Source of the DNA: Actinoplanes derwentensis
GTDB lineage: Bacteria > Actinomycetota > Actinomycetes > Mycobacteriales > Micromonosporaceae
DNA: 64,000 nucleotides
Direction: 5' to 3'
NCBI RefSeq assembly: GCF_900104725.1
Contig: NZ_LT629758.1
Span: forward strand, 3,658,001-3,722,000
In this document: in pieces, positions 36,109 through 45,489 of the stretch
Layout: each line of letters begins with the position of its first letter
Numbering within the stretch: the stretch's first letter is position 1
Notes under the pieces: model-generated
The model's database searches: none
The model's input: the letters and a program-made list of their open reading frames with translations, nothing else
Told to the model about the DNA's origin: nothing
Program-made: the position numbers and the translations under genes

Positions 36109-36522
36109 TCAGCTCAGTTGGTTGATACGCACCAGGTTGCCCGCGGGGTCACGGAACGCGCAGTCACGGACACCGTACGGCTGATCGGCCGGCTCCTGGA
36201 CCACGTCCGCCCCGGTCGCCTGCAGCTTGTCGAACGTCTCCGCCAGGTCGGAGGCACCCAGGATGATCGCCGCGTAACTGCCCTTGGCCATCAACTCGGC
36301 GATGGTGCGGCGCTCGTCGTCGGTGATGCCCGGGTCGGAGACCGGCGGGTGCAGGACGATCGAGGTCTGCGGCTGGCCGGGCGGGCCGACCGTGATCCAG
36401 CGCATGTCGCCGTAACCGACGTCGTTGCGCACTTCGAAGCCGAGGCCGTCGCGGTAGAACCCGAGCGACTTCTCCGGGTCGTCGGCGGGCAGGAACGCGG
36501 AGTGGATTACCAGGCTGCTCAT
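36109..36522 (-). CDS. VOC-family (glyoxalase-like) protein
   Basis: This 137-residue paired beta-alpha-beta protein begins [21 protein letters not shown] and ends [17 protein letters not shown], the usual glyoxalase/bleomycin-resistance pattern. Members are metalloenzymes or drug-binding proteins. Its ATG overlaps the AraC regulator stop (ATGA), a pairing seen commonly in actinomycetes. With UvrA2 next, a drug-tolerance role is plausible. Confidence 0.85.
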   Translation of the reverse strand: MSSLVIHSAFLPADDPEKSLGFYRDGLGFEVRNDVGYGDMRWITVGPPGQPQTSIVLHPPVSDPGITDDERRTIAELMAKGSYAAIILGASDLAETFDKLQATGADVVQEPADQPYGVRDCAFRDPAGNLVRINQLS

Positions 36523-36962
36523 GCCTTCGATGCTAGAGACGCGGCGTCGACGGTGGCTTCTCGATTCCTGACCGGCCGGGTCACCTGTTTGGTCACACAT
36601 CCGGGCAGGCCCTGCAGCTCGTCGGCGCCGAGTCTGCGATAGGCGCCCGGCGAGATGCCGACCAGCTCGGTGAACCGGGTGGTGAAGGTGCCCAGCGACG
36701 AGCAGCCGACCGTGAAGCACACGTCGGTGACGGACAGGTCGCCGCGGCGCAGCAGGGTCATCGCGCGCTCGATCCGGCGAGTCATCAGATAGCTGTACGG
36801 CGACTCACCGAACGCGGCCTTGAACTGCCTGCTCAGGTGCCCCGCGGACAGGTGCACGTGACTCGCGAGCGCCTCCACGTCGAGCGGCTGCGCGTAGTCA
36901 CGGTCGATCCGGTCCCGGACACGGCGCATCAGCACGAGCTCCCGCAGGCGTGGATCGGTCAC
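36519..36962 (-). CDS. AraC-family transcriptional regulator
   Basis: This 147-residue protein consists of little more than the AraC DNA-binding domain: DVEALASHVHLSAGHLSRQF and SVTDVCFTVGCSSLGTFTTRF are its two helix-turn-helices, followed by G.SPGAYRR. No ligand-binding N-terminal domain is present, so control may depend on expression level. GTG 36962 overlaps the GNAT stop by four bases. It probably regulates this operon. Confidence 0.85.
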   Translation of the reverse strand: MTDPRLRELVLMRRVRDRIDRDYAQPLDVEALASHVHLSAGHLSRQFKAAFGESPYSYLMTRRIERAMTLLRRGDLSVTDVCFTVGCSSLGTFTTRFTELVGISPGAYRRLGADELQGLPGCVTKQVTRPVRNREATVDAASLASKA

Positions 36963-37501
36963 TGTGCCAGGATAGGGGGCTGGTCGCTGAGGATCCGCTC
37001 GTAGAGATGGCTGTCCTGCCAGGCGCCGTTCAGGTAGAGGTGGCTGTGTGCGGTGCCGTAGTGCGCGAAACCGTTCCTGAGCAGCACCTTCTGGGATGCC
37101 ACGTTGGCCGGAGCGGTGCCGGCCTCGACCCGGTGCAGGCCGCGCTCCCCGGCCGTCCGCAGCAGGGCGCCGACGGCAGTCCCGGCCAGCCCTCGACCCT
37201 GTTCGGCGGCGTCGACCCAGTAGCCGAGGTTCGCGCCGCACAGTGGGGCGGGCGTGATGGCGGAGAGCGAGGCGTAGCCGACGACTGTCGCGCCCCGGGT
37301 CAGCAGCAGGCTGATCAGTTTGCCGTCCTGGTTCTGGCGGACCAGCGACCGGACCCGCTCGCGCTGGCCGTCGAGGGTGAAGAACGATGCGGGGCGCGGG
37401 GGTTCGTGCGGGGCCAGGTGCTCCCGGTTGCGCAGGTGGGCGTCGAGAAGGACAGCCGTGTCGTCCTCGGTGACGGCACGCAGAACGATCGAGTCGGACA
37501 T
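36959..37501 (-). CDS. GNAT-family N-acetyltransferase (RimJ/RimL type)
   Basis: This 180-residue acetyl-CoA-dependent acyltransferase begins with LRAVTEDDTAVLLDAHLRN and has the acetyl-CoA loop QGRGLAGTAV and the C-terminal ANVASQKVLLRNGF typical of RimJ/RimL relatives. The substrate could be a protein N-terminus or a small amine. It is the first gene of the GNAT-AraC-VOC-UvrA2 operon and diverges from the secreted-protein gene. Confidence 0.87.
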   Translation of the reverse strand: MSDSIVLRAVTEDDTAVLLDAHLRNREHLAPHEPPRPASFFTLDGQRERVRSLVRQNQDGKLISLLLTRGATVVGYASLSAITPAPLCGANLGYWVDAAEQGRGLAGTAVGALLRTAGERGLHRVEAGTAPANVASQKVLLRNGFAHYGTAHSHLYLNGAWQDSHLYERILSDQPPILAQ

Positions 37502-37596
37502 CGACGCATCCTATTGGTCGCCTGGGGTTCACGTGATCCCTACCGGGAATAGGCAACCTTCCTTTATATTCACGCGCACCGATACAAGGAGGATGC

Positions 37597-38613
<1,017 letters not shown>

Positions 38614-38659
38614 CTCCAGCAATTCGGCACCTCTGGTCCGCCGGGGACGATGTGGCTGC

Positions 38660-41600
38660 TCAGTCTCCGGCGGACAGGCGGTGCAGGTCGCGCAGGGTCT
38701 CCGAGGCCGCGATCGGGCCGAGCCGGCCGAACTCCGGGACGGCGACGGCGTTGCCGAGGACGCGGGGCTCCGCCATGTCGTACATCATCGGGTCGTAAGC
38801 CGGCGCGAACGCGACCGTCACGGTATGGCCGCCGGGCCAGTCCCGGACCAGACAGCCGTGCCCGTCGCCGAAGCGCCAGCCGCGGGTCGCCATCGCGTAG
38901 AGCAGCCCGGCACTGACCTTGGCACCGGCGAACTCGCTGATCTCGGTGGCCGCCGCCTGCCCCGGACCGAACCGGTGAACCGCCCGGCTGAGCTGTGGAA
39001 ACGGCTGGGTCACCTCGTAGTCCTCCAGAATCCCGGCCCACGTCGCGGTGAGCTCCGGGTCGCCGGTGGCCGGGTGATACAACTGGACCGCCATGCCGTC
39101 GTCCAGGGTCAGCGCCGCGTCGTCGTGTCCGGAGAGGGTGCGGTCCTCGGCGATCCGGAAGCTCGGGCCGTCCACGATCCGCCAGATCAGTGCCCCGGCG
39201 ATGTGCCGGACCAGCGGATGGTCCCGGAGCAAGGCGGTGAAGTCCGGGCCGCGCCAGGTCCGCTCGGTCAGCATCGCTTCCTCGAGGGCGCGCAACCGCT
39301 CGGCGGCCACGTCCTTCAGCTCGCGTTTGAGCGTCGTGTAAGCCGCCTGTGCCTCGGCGGCCCGGTCGGTGTCGTCGGAGGCAGCCGGTTTCGGCAACCG
39401 TTTCAGGACCCGCCCGGCCTGTTCACCGGTCTGCGGCGTCAGCTCACGGATCTGCGGTGTCAGCCACTGGTCGAAGGTGACCACGAACCGGCGCGAACCG
39501 TAGTCGAGGAGCAGCCGCCCGTCCGCGCCCACGTCGAGGTCGGGCACGATCCGGTCGGCCAGCTGTGCGGGGCTGAGGCCACGGACCTCGGCGATCCGGT
39601 CGAGTTTCTCCTCGGCCAGTTTCCGGAAACCCTTCTGTTTCGCCTTGCGCGCCACCCGCCGCAGGTGGGTGAGGGCCACGTCGGAGCCGATCGCGCCGAG
39701 CACTTCGATCCCGGTGCGGACCCGGGCTGCGGCGCCGAACGCCCACTCGCCGAACAGCGCGGACACCGCGGGCACGGTGGTGTCGTCGCCGAGCAGCCCG
39801 AGGGCGAGCATCGCGTGTTTGTCGCCGCTCGGATGATCGGCGGCCCGCCACTGGGTGAACAGCCCCCAGGCGAACGCGGCCAGCCCGGCCCGGTCACACG
39901 TGGTGCGCACCTCGCCGAGACCGGGGCGCGGCGCGGCGAAGGTGGACCGGGCGATCAGGTCGATCAGCTCCCGGACGGCTGGTTCGGGCAGCACGGCCCC
40001 GGTCCGCAACGGCACTCCGGGAAGCGCCCCGACGACCAGCCAGCCGGGCAGCCGCTTGGCCTTCGCGCCGGTCCGCAGCGCCGCGGGCACGTCCGTCCCG
40101 GCGGCGACCGGAACAGCCGGCGTGGCACCGATCTCCTCGATCCGGGCGCGGGCGGCTACACCGAGCGAGGAGGGGCCGGACACGGCGGCTGCGGCCACCT
40201 CGGGGTAGGCGAGCACGTGGTTCCGCAGCACGTCGGCGACGACCGACCGGTGGCGCTCGTCCACTGTCTCCCAGTCGGCCAGCACTCGCAGAGCGCGCGC
40301 CGGATCCCTCTTTGTGACCTTGAGGAGGGCCGGGGTGACGTACTTCAGGTCGGCGCGTTCGGCCAGCAGACCCAAGGCCTCGTCGGTGGGGATCGCGGCC
40401 AGCCAGGTGATCGCCTGTCTACGGTCGGCGGCACGCTCGAACACCGTCGTGTACTTCTCGCCCATGTCGAGCCGGACCGCCAGGCCCCGGCCGAGACCGG
40501 CACCGAGGACCTCGTCGACCAGCACCCTGTCCTGCGCCGGAAGCTCGTCCAGGACGGCGGCGGGAACCGTGGCGATGACGTCCCGGTAGATCGACGGCAA
40601 CCACTGCTGGTTACGCGGCCGTTCACCCAGCTCGCTCCGGGCCAGCACACGCAGCGCCCGAGCCGGATCGCGGGTCAGGGCGCCACACTCGTGGAAGTCG
40701 GCGAGGTGGGTGTCGAGCGTCGTGTCGATGACGCGTTGCAGGGCGTCGTCAGCCGGGATCGCCATCAACGTGCTGAGGGCCTGCTCGGTGAGCCCGTAGG
40801 TGTGGCTCGACCTGATCCCGGCCACGTCCCCGAACCGCCGCTGGTTGAGCACCTGCATCAGGTCGAGGCCGAGGACGTCGGCCAAAGTGCCGAGCATACG
40901 GTCATGGGAGATCCAGGCGTCCTCGATCCCCACCGGGCTCCGGTCCATCGCCTCGTCCAGCGCGCGGAACTGGGCGGGTGTCCCGGCGGCGAGGACGAGC
41001 AGGGTGTGCAACCGCCCTTCCAGGCCCAGGCGGCGGTGGTCGATCTCGAACTGCCCGTACCACTCGGCCATCCCGGCTATGTCCGCGTCGATCCACTCCG
41101 GCCGCGTCGGCGTCAGGAACGACGTGATCATCCGCTGCGGGAGAGGACCGGCTCGGTAGCCACCAAGGGTGGTCAGCGCTGCCGCGTAGTCGTCGTCTCC
41201 GGCGACCGCGAGCCGGGCCCGGACCACCGTCGCGGCCTTGAACAGCGCTTGTTCGTCGGCGTACATCCGGTCCTGCTCTGGATCGTTCCGGTTCCACCAG
41301 TCCTGAAGGCCGCCGCTGCCGAGAGATCGGGCATAAACCGTCTCGTCGCGCCGGAACGGATGGAAGATCAGCGTGACCATCTCGGCGACCGCCCGGGCCG
41401 CGAACACCACACCGCACCGCTGGACCCACGCCTCGGCCGGGAGTGTGGCGTCGTCACCACCGAGCAGCAGAGCAGCCGCGGCGGCACCACGCGGAGTGAG
41501 GGTGCCACCGGCGGCCCAGGCGGCCGCGAACTCCAGCGCCTCAGCGCGCGGGACGTCGTTGAACACCACACCCTCGACGATGCCCAGCGCGGGGTCGGCG

Positions 41601-41719
41601 AGCAGTCGGCCCCACTCGTCGGCGGCGTCTGCGGACGGCTCCGGCCAGGGCACCGTCATCCCACCGCGGCGCGGAACGACCTGTGCCCGCCATTGTTCGG
41701 GGATGACCCAGCCCGACAT
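38660..41719 (-). CDS. Large DUF4132 protein (MolR/YehI-like)
   Basis: This 1019-residue cytoplasmic protein consists mainly of helical repeats (HEAT-like, for example DPARALRVLA occurring twice) with a DUF4132 domain in the last third: YTTLKRELKDVAAERLRALE, RTWRGPDFTALLRDHPLVRHI, LIWRIV. Related bacterial proteins often carry WGR domains and are linked to poly-ADP-ribose or molybdate phenotypes without a defined activity. ATG 41719; transcribed alone. A weak hairpin overlaps its stop codon. Confidence 0.8.
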   Translation of the reverse strand: MSGWVIPEQWRAQVVPRRGGMTVPWPEPSADAADEWGRLLADPALGIVEGVVFNDVPRAEALEFAAAWAAGGTLTPRGAAAAALLLGGDDATLPAEAWVQRCGVVFAARAVAEMVTLIFHPFRRDETVYARSLGSGGLQDWWNRNDPEQDRMYADEQALFKAATVVRARLAVAGDDDYAAALTTLGGYRAGPLPQRMITSFLTPTRPEWIDADIAGMAEWYGQFEIDHRRLGLEGRLHTLLVLAAGTPAQFRALDEAMDRSPVGIEDAWISHDRMLGTLADVLGLDLMQVLNQRRFGDVAGIRSSHTYGLTEQALSTLMAIPADDALQRVIDTTLDTHLADFHECGALTRDPARALRVLARSELGERPRNQQWLPSIYRDVIATVPAAVLDELPAQDRVLVDEVLGAGLGRGLAVRLDMGEKYTTVFERAADRRQAITWLAAIPTDEALGLLAERADLKYVTPALLKVTKRDPARALRVLADWETVDERHRSVVADVLRNHVLAYPEVAAAAVSGPSSLGVAARARIEEIGATPAVPVAAGTDVPAALRTGAKAKRLPGWLVVGALPGVPLRTGAVLPEPAVRELIDLIARSTFAAPRPGLGEVRTTCDRAGLAAFAWGLFTQWRAADHPSGDKHAMLALGLLGDDTTVPAVSALFGEWAFGAAARVRTGIEVLGAIGSDVALTHLRRVARKAKQKGFRKLAEEKLDRIAEVRGLSPAQLADRIVPDLDVGADGRLLLDYGSRRFVVTFDQWLTPQIRELTPQTGEQAGRVLKRLPKPAASDDTDRAAEAQAAYTTLKRELKDVAAERLRALEEAMLTERTWRGPDFTALLRDHPLVRHIAGALIWRIVDGPSFRIAEDRTLSGHDDAALTLDDGMAVQLYHPATGDPELTATWAGILEDYEVTQPFPQLSRAVHRFGPGQAAATEISEFAGAKVSAGLLYAMATRGWRFGDGHGCLVRDWPGGHTVTVAFAPAYDPMMYDMAEPRVLGNAVAVPEFGRLGPIAASETLRDLHRLSAGD

Positions 41720-41774
41720 CCGTACCTCCGTTGGTCTCGATGTCGAGCGAGTCTAGAAGGGGGGTCCGACAGAA

Positions 41775-42080
41775 TCAGTCCGGGAGCACCGCCAGGCCGG
41801 CTCGCGCGACGATCTCCTGGAGGGCGGCCACGTGACCGGCGAAGGCCTCGTGCCCTTGCGGGGTCAGCCGGGCCGACGTCCGGGGGCGTTTGGCCACGAA
41901 GGACTTGCGGATCTCCAGGTAGCCGGCCTCCTCCAGGGTGGTGAGCTGCTTGGAGAGTGCCGAGTCGGACATCGCCAGGCTGTCGCGGAGGAACTTGAAG
42001 TCGGCCCAGTCGGTGGCGGCCAGCATGCTGACCAGCGACAGCCGGGTGGGGGCGTGGATCAGGTCGTCGAAGCGGCTCAC
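41775..42080 (-). CDS. Winged-helix transcriptional regulator
   Basis: This 101-residue single-domain regulator (MarR/PadR-like 'transcriptional regulator' with ALSKQLTTLEEAGYLEIRK as recognition and wing) has IHAPTRLSLVSML at its start, as in DUF5937/HTH_27 proteins. Its ATG overlaps the stop of the membrane-protein gene by four bases. It probably represses this two-gene operon through the ACTTTCC palindrome upstream. Confidence 0.85.
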   Translation of the reverse strand: MSRFDDLIHAPTRLSLVSMLAATDWADFKFLRDSLAMSDSALSKQLTTLEEAGYLEIRKSFVAKRPRTSARLTPQGHEAFAGHVAALQEIVARAGLAVLPD

Positions 42081-42547
42081 CGGGTGCCGGCCAGCGGGCG
42101 GGACAGCATGAGTCCGCGCAGGTGGGACATCAGTCGCGGGCCACCGAGAGCCATGCCCACAGCGACCGGGACGATGGCCACCGTGGCGGCGAACGGCACG
42201 TCGCGCGCGTCGAGGGTGAACCCGAGAGCAAGACCGAGAGCGATCAGTACGGCGGCGAAGCCCAGGATGGTGAGGATGCCACGGGGGCCGATCAACTCGT
42301 ACCGCACCTGGACCTTCGCCTTGCGGACCACCGCGATGATCACCGCGCCCAGCCCGAGGGCGTAGGTCATCGAGCCGACCGCGATCAGCCAGGGGATCTC
42401 GCTCTCGATCGCGGCGACGAAGAGGATCATCAGGACGCCGACGGCGGACCAGAACCAGTTCGGCACGAGGTTGGTGTCGACGACCTGCTCGCGGCGGGCC
42501 TGCATCTCGGCGAGGGCGAGTGCGGCGTCGTTCGGCGGGATACTCAT
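42077..42547 (-). CDS. Small membrane protein paired with the winged-helix regulator
   Basis: The 156-residue protein has four membrane segments (FWSAVGVLMILFVAAIES, AVGSMTYALGLGAVIIAVV, ILGFAAVLIALGLALGF, ATVAIVPVAVGMALGG). Such pairs, membrane protein then winged-helix regulator, are common in actinobacteria, with an unknown job. ATG 42547 has AGGAGGAAG upstream. Confidence 0.75.
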   Translation of the reverse strand: MSIPPNDAALALAEMQARREQVVDTNLVPNWFWSAVGVLMILFVAAIESEIPWLIAVGSMTYALGLGAVIIAVVRKAKVQVRYELIGPRGILTILGFAAVLIALGLALGFTLDARDVPFAATVAIVPVAVGMALGGPRLMSHLRGLMLSRPLAGTR

Positions 42548-42568
42548 TTACTTCCTCCTCCGGAACTA

Positions 42569-42587
42569 ACTTTCCTATCAGGAAAGT
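42569..42587. promoter_or_regulatory. Palindromic operator upstream of the membrane-protein/regulator operon
   Basis: ACTTTCCT (42569-42576) and AGGAAAGT (42580-42587) form an 8-bp inverted repeat with a 3-base centre. Two more ACTTTCC half sites follow at 42596-42602 and 42614-42620. The placement, 22 bases before the ATG, fits autoregulation. Confidence 0.65.
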
Positions 42588-42684
42588 ACACCTCCACTTT
42601 CCCGCCGGGCAAGTACTTTCCTAGAGCAGGTCAGGCCATCAGATGGAAACACGTGCGCCCTTCCGCCGAGATCCAGGTCGTGGC

Positions 42685-42702
42685 AAGATTGGATCCAATC
42701 TT
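42685..42702. promoter_or_regulatory. GntR-type operator 1, upstream of the Rieske oxygenase operon
   Basis: AAGATTGGATCCAATCTT is a perfect 18-bp palindrome ending 35 bases before the oxygenase start. The same core recurs at 46930-46941, 50049-50060 and 52086-52097, always before catabolic genes. FadR-type GntR regulators bind short palindromes of this kind, and one is encoded at 49258-49962. Confidence 0.75.
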
Positions 42703-42737
42703 GGTGAGATCGTATGCCAATGTTGATGGGAGGGCCT

Positions 42738-44057
42738 GTGCTCAAACGCGAGGAGAACGAACGCGTCACCCGCAGCGGGCCGGGCACGCCGCTCGGCAGC
42801 CTGATGCGCGCCTACTGGCAACCCGCCGCCCTGGTCTCCGAAATGAGCCCGGAGCGGCAGGTCAAGCCGGTGCGGCTGCTCGGTGAGGACCTGGTGCTGT
42901 TCCGCAAGCCGGACAAGACATGGGGCCTGGTCGGCCGGTTCTGCGCGCACCGTGGCGTCGACCTGGCCTTCGCCCGGCACGAGGAGGGCGGCCTGCGCTG
43001 CCTCTATCACGGCTGGCTCTACGGTGCCGACGGCCGCTGCAAGGAGCAGCCGGCCGAGCCCGCGCACAGCCGGTTCGCCGAGAAGGTGCGCATCCCCAGC
43101 TACCCCTGCGTGGAGCGCAACGGCATCGTCTTCGCCTACCTCGGTGAGGGCGACCCGCCCCCGCTGCCGGGTTACGACGCCCTGGAGGCCCCCGAGGAGT
43201 TCACCTTCGCCTTCAAGGGCCTCTGGGAGTGCAACTGGCTGCAGGGCCTGGAGGGCGGCATCGACCCGAGCCACGTGTCGTTCCTGCACCGGTTCATCGA
43301 TGAGGACCCCCGCGAGGTGTACGGGCAGCAGTTCAGCGAGATCGTCGAGGGCACCGGGCAGAAACTGTCGAAGCTGGTCGGCGACGCGTACCGTCCGGAC
43401 ATCGAGGTCGAGGAAGCCGAGCACGGCCTCCGGGTGTATGCGTTGCGCCAGCTCACCGAAGAGGTGAAGCACGTCCGCATCACGAACCTGGTGTTCCCCA
43501 ACGCGTTCGTCGTCCCGTTCGGCAACAGCAAGGTCTTCATCCAGTGGCACGTGCCCGTGGACGATTTCAATCACTACTGGTACATGATCTTCTACGACTT
43601 CGCCGAGCAGACCGACAAACAGACGCTGCTGCAACAGCGGCTCACCGAGGTGTCACTGCCGGACTACCGGCCGCTGCGCAACCGGGAGAACAACTGGGGG
43701 TACGACCCCGCCGAGCAGCGTGACCTCACCTACACCGGGATGGGCCTGGACATCAACGTCCACGACCAGTGGGCGGTGGAGAGCATGGGCCGCATCCAGG
43801 ACCGGACGGTCGAGCGCCTCGGCATCTCCGATCGCGCGGTGACCGCGAACCGCCGGATGCTGCTGCGCGCCATCGACGCGTTCGCCGACGGCGGCACCGT
43901 CCCGGCCCGGACCGGCGATCTGGACGGCCCCCTCGCCGTGGACACGATCGCGCCGACCGCCGACTGGGAGGCCACCTGGCGCCGTCGCGAGCAGGAGCGC
44001 CGCGACGCGTCCCCGTGGGCCGGGGAGAAGGAAAGGCAGAACGTTGCGCAGCGTTGA
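42738..44057 (+). CDS. Rieske non-haem iron oxygenase, large subunit (phthalate-dioxygenase type)
   Basis: This 439-residue oxygenase would hydroxylate or N/O-dealkylate an aromatic or amine substrate. Rieske cluster ligands are Cys69, His71, Cys88 and His91; mononuclear iron ligands are His179 and His184 in DPSHVSFLH. GTG 42738 is chosen because GGAGGG precedes it and the N-terminus then matches relatives (LKREENERVTRSGPGTP). No beta subunit, ferredoxin or reductase gene is in the window, so electron transfer must come from elsewhere. First gene of the operon behind operator 1; the next gene overlaps by 14 bases. Confidence 0.9.
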   Translation: MLKREENERVTRSGPGTPLGSLMRAYWQPAALVSEMSPERQVKPVRLLGEDLVLFRKPDKTWGLVGRFCAHRGVDLAFARHEEGGLRCLYHGWLYGADGRCKEQPAEPAHSRFAEKVRIPSYPCVERNGIVFAYLGEGDPPPLPGYDALEAPEEFTFAFKGLWECNWLQGLEGGIDPSHVSFLHRFIDEDPREVYGQQFSEIVEGTGQKLSKLVGDAYRPDIEVEEAEHGLRVYALRQLTEEVKHVRITNLVFPNAFVVPFGNSKVFIQWHVPVDDFNHYWYMIFYDFAEQTDKQTLLQQRLTEVSLPDYRPLRNRENNWGYDPAEQRDLTYTGMGLDINVHDQWAVESMGRIQDRTVERLGISDRAVTANRRMLLRAIDAFADGGTVPARTGDLDGPLAVDTIAPTADWEATWRRREQERRDASPWAGEKERQNVAQR

Positions 44058-45474
44058 CGAGCGCCCGATGGCCGAAGGTGGCGGCGGCTGGGACGCCCGG
44101 CCGATGCTGGCGGCCGAGCGCGGCGGGTTCATCGACCGGCACGGGCTGTGGGACAACCAGCAGTGGGCGGCGGCCGGCCAGATCCGCCGGGTGATCGACG
44201 AGCTGGGCCTGGAGCTGATCCGGTTCTCCTTCGCCGACCAGCACGGGATCCTGCACGGCAAGACGCTGACCAGGTCCTCGATCCCGGGGGCGCTGCGCGA
44301 CGGGGTGACCGCGCCGAGTTCGCTGCTGTTGAAGGACTCGTCGGGCCGCTCGGTGATGCCGGTGTTCACGCCGGACGCCGAGCCGGGTTTCGCCGGAGCC
44401 GGTGACGTGGTGCTGGTGCCGGACCCGACGACGTTCCGGGTGCTGCCGTGGGCGGAGAAGACCGGCTGGGTGCTGTGTGACCTGCGGTTCCCCACCGGCG
44501 CCCCGGTCCCCTACTGCACCCGGAGCATCCTGCGGGAGCAGCTCGGGCGCCTGGAGCGCAGCGGCTACGACATGACGGTCGGCGTGGAGCTGGAGTTCCA
44601 CGTCTTCAAGGACGGCAGACAGAACCGGGGCGGCCAGCTCCTGCTCGAAGAGGGGCTGGACGAGTACGACGAGGTGGTGCAGCTCCTGCAGCGCGGCCTG
44701 CGCAGCCTCGACCTGCCGTTGCGCTCGATCGAGCTGGAGTTCGGCGCCGGGCAACTGGAGATCACGCTTCAGGCCGCGCCGGCCGCCGAGGCCGCCGACC
44801 ACGTCACGCTGCTGCGTTCGGCGATCCGGCAGATGTGCCGGCGGCAGGGTCACCACGCCACGTTCATGTCCCGGCCCGCCGGAACGGCGAGCGCGTCCAC
44901 CGGCTGGCACCTGCACCAGTCGTTGCGGGAGCGGGCGACCGGCCGGGCCGCGTTCGAGCCGGGTGCCGACGAGACGCTGATGTCCAGCACCGCACGGCAC
45001 TGGCTCGGCGGCCTGCTGAAACACGCCCCGGCCGCCGCCGCGTTCGCCACGCCGACAGTCAACGGCTACAAGCGCTACCTGCCGTTCTCGCTGGCTCCGG
45101 ACCGGGTGCTGTGGGGCGCCGACAACAAGGGCGCGATGGTCCGAGCGGTGAGCGGCCGCCTGGAGAACCGGTCCGGCGAGCCGGCTGCCAACCCGTACCT
45201 CTACGTCGCCTCGCAAGTGATCAGCGGCCTGGACGGGCTGATCAAGGCCCTGGACCCGGGACCGCCCACCGAGAGCCCGTACGCCACCGACGCCGTCCTG
45301 CTCCCGCAGTCGCTCGGCGAGGCGATCACCGCTCTCGAAGCCGATCCGGTGTTCGCCGAGGCCCTGGGCCAGAAGACGATCGACTGGTACGGCCGGATCA
45401 AACGCGACGAGTTCGCCCGCTACCTGGCGCATGTCTCCGATTGGGAGCAACGCGAATACTTCGACCTCTTCTGA
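44044..45474 (+). CDS. Glutamine synthetase-like ATP-dependent ligase (gamma-glutamyl-amine synthetase candidate)
   Basis: This 476-residue protein has the GS fold. Metal and substrate residues are recognisable in GVELEFHVF, IELEFGAGQLEITL, GWHLHQSL and NGYKRYLPFSLAPDRVLWG; the usual ANR after the last motif reads ADNK, so substrate handling differs from true GlnA. Relatives join glutamate to amines (PuuA, IpuC, aniline gamma-glutamylation). The start is TTG 44044 inside the oxygenase gene, or ATG 44068. The company of an oxygenase, aldehyde dehydrogenase and flavin oxidase fits an amine-activating step. Lack of the adenylylation-type context argues against nitrogen assimilation. Confidence 0.85.
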   Translation: MRSVDERPMAEGGGGWDARPMLAAERGGFIDRHGLWDNQQWAAAGQIRRVIDELGLELIRFSFADQHGILHGKTLTRSSIPGALRDGVTAPSSLLLKDSSGRSVMPVFTPDAEPGFAGAGDVVLVPDPTTFRVLPWAEKTGWVLCDLRFPTGAPVPYCTRSILREQLGRLERSGYDMTVGVELEFHVFKDGRQNRGGQLLLEEGLDEYDEVVQLLQRGLRSLDLPLRSIELEFGAGQLEITLQAAPAAEAADHVTLLRSAIRQMCRRQGHHATFMSRPAGTASASTGWHLHQSLRERATGRAAFEPGADETLMSSTARHWLGGLLKHAPAAAAFATPTVNGYKRYLPFSLAPDRVLWGADNKGAMVRAVSGRLENRSGEPAANPYLYVASQVISGLDGLIKALDPGPPTESPYATDAVLLPQSLGEAITALEADPVFAEALGQKTIDWYGRIKRDEFARYLAHVSDWEQREYFDLF

Positions 45475-45489
45475 GAGGATATTTCAGAC

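Noticed and set aside
38636..38675. GTCCGCCGG/CCGGCGGAC inverted repeat as a terminator
   Set aside because: The loop is 22 bases and one arm lies within the DUF4132 coding end, so it is a weak candidate.
38681..41944. A 1087-codon open frame on the plus strand
   Set aside because: It is antisense to the DUF4132 gene and is a GC-bias artefact; its translation has no recognisable domains and is full of Gly/Arg/Asp runs.
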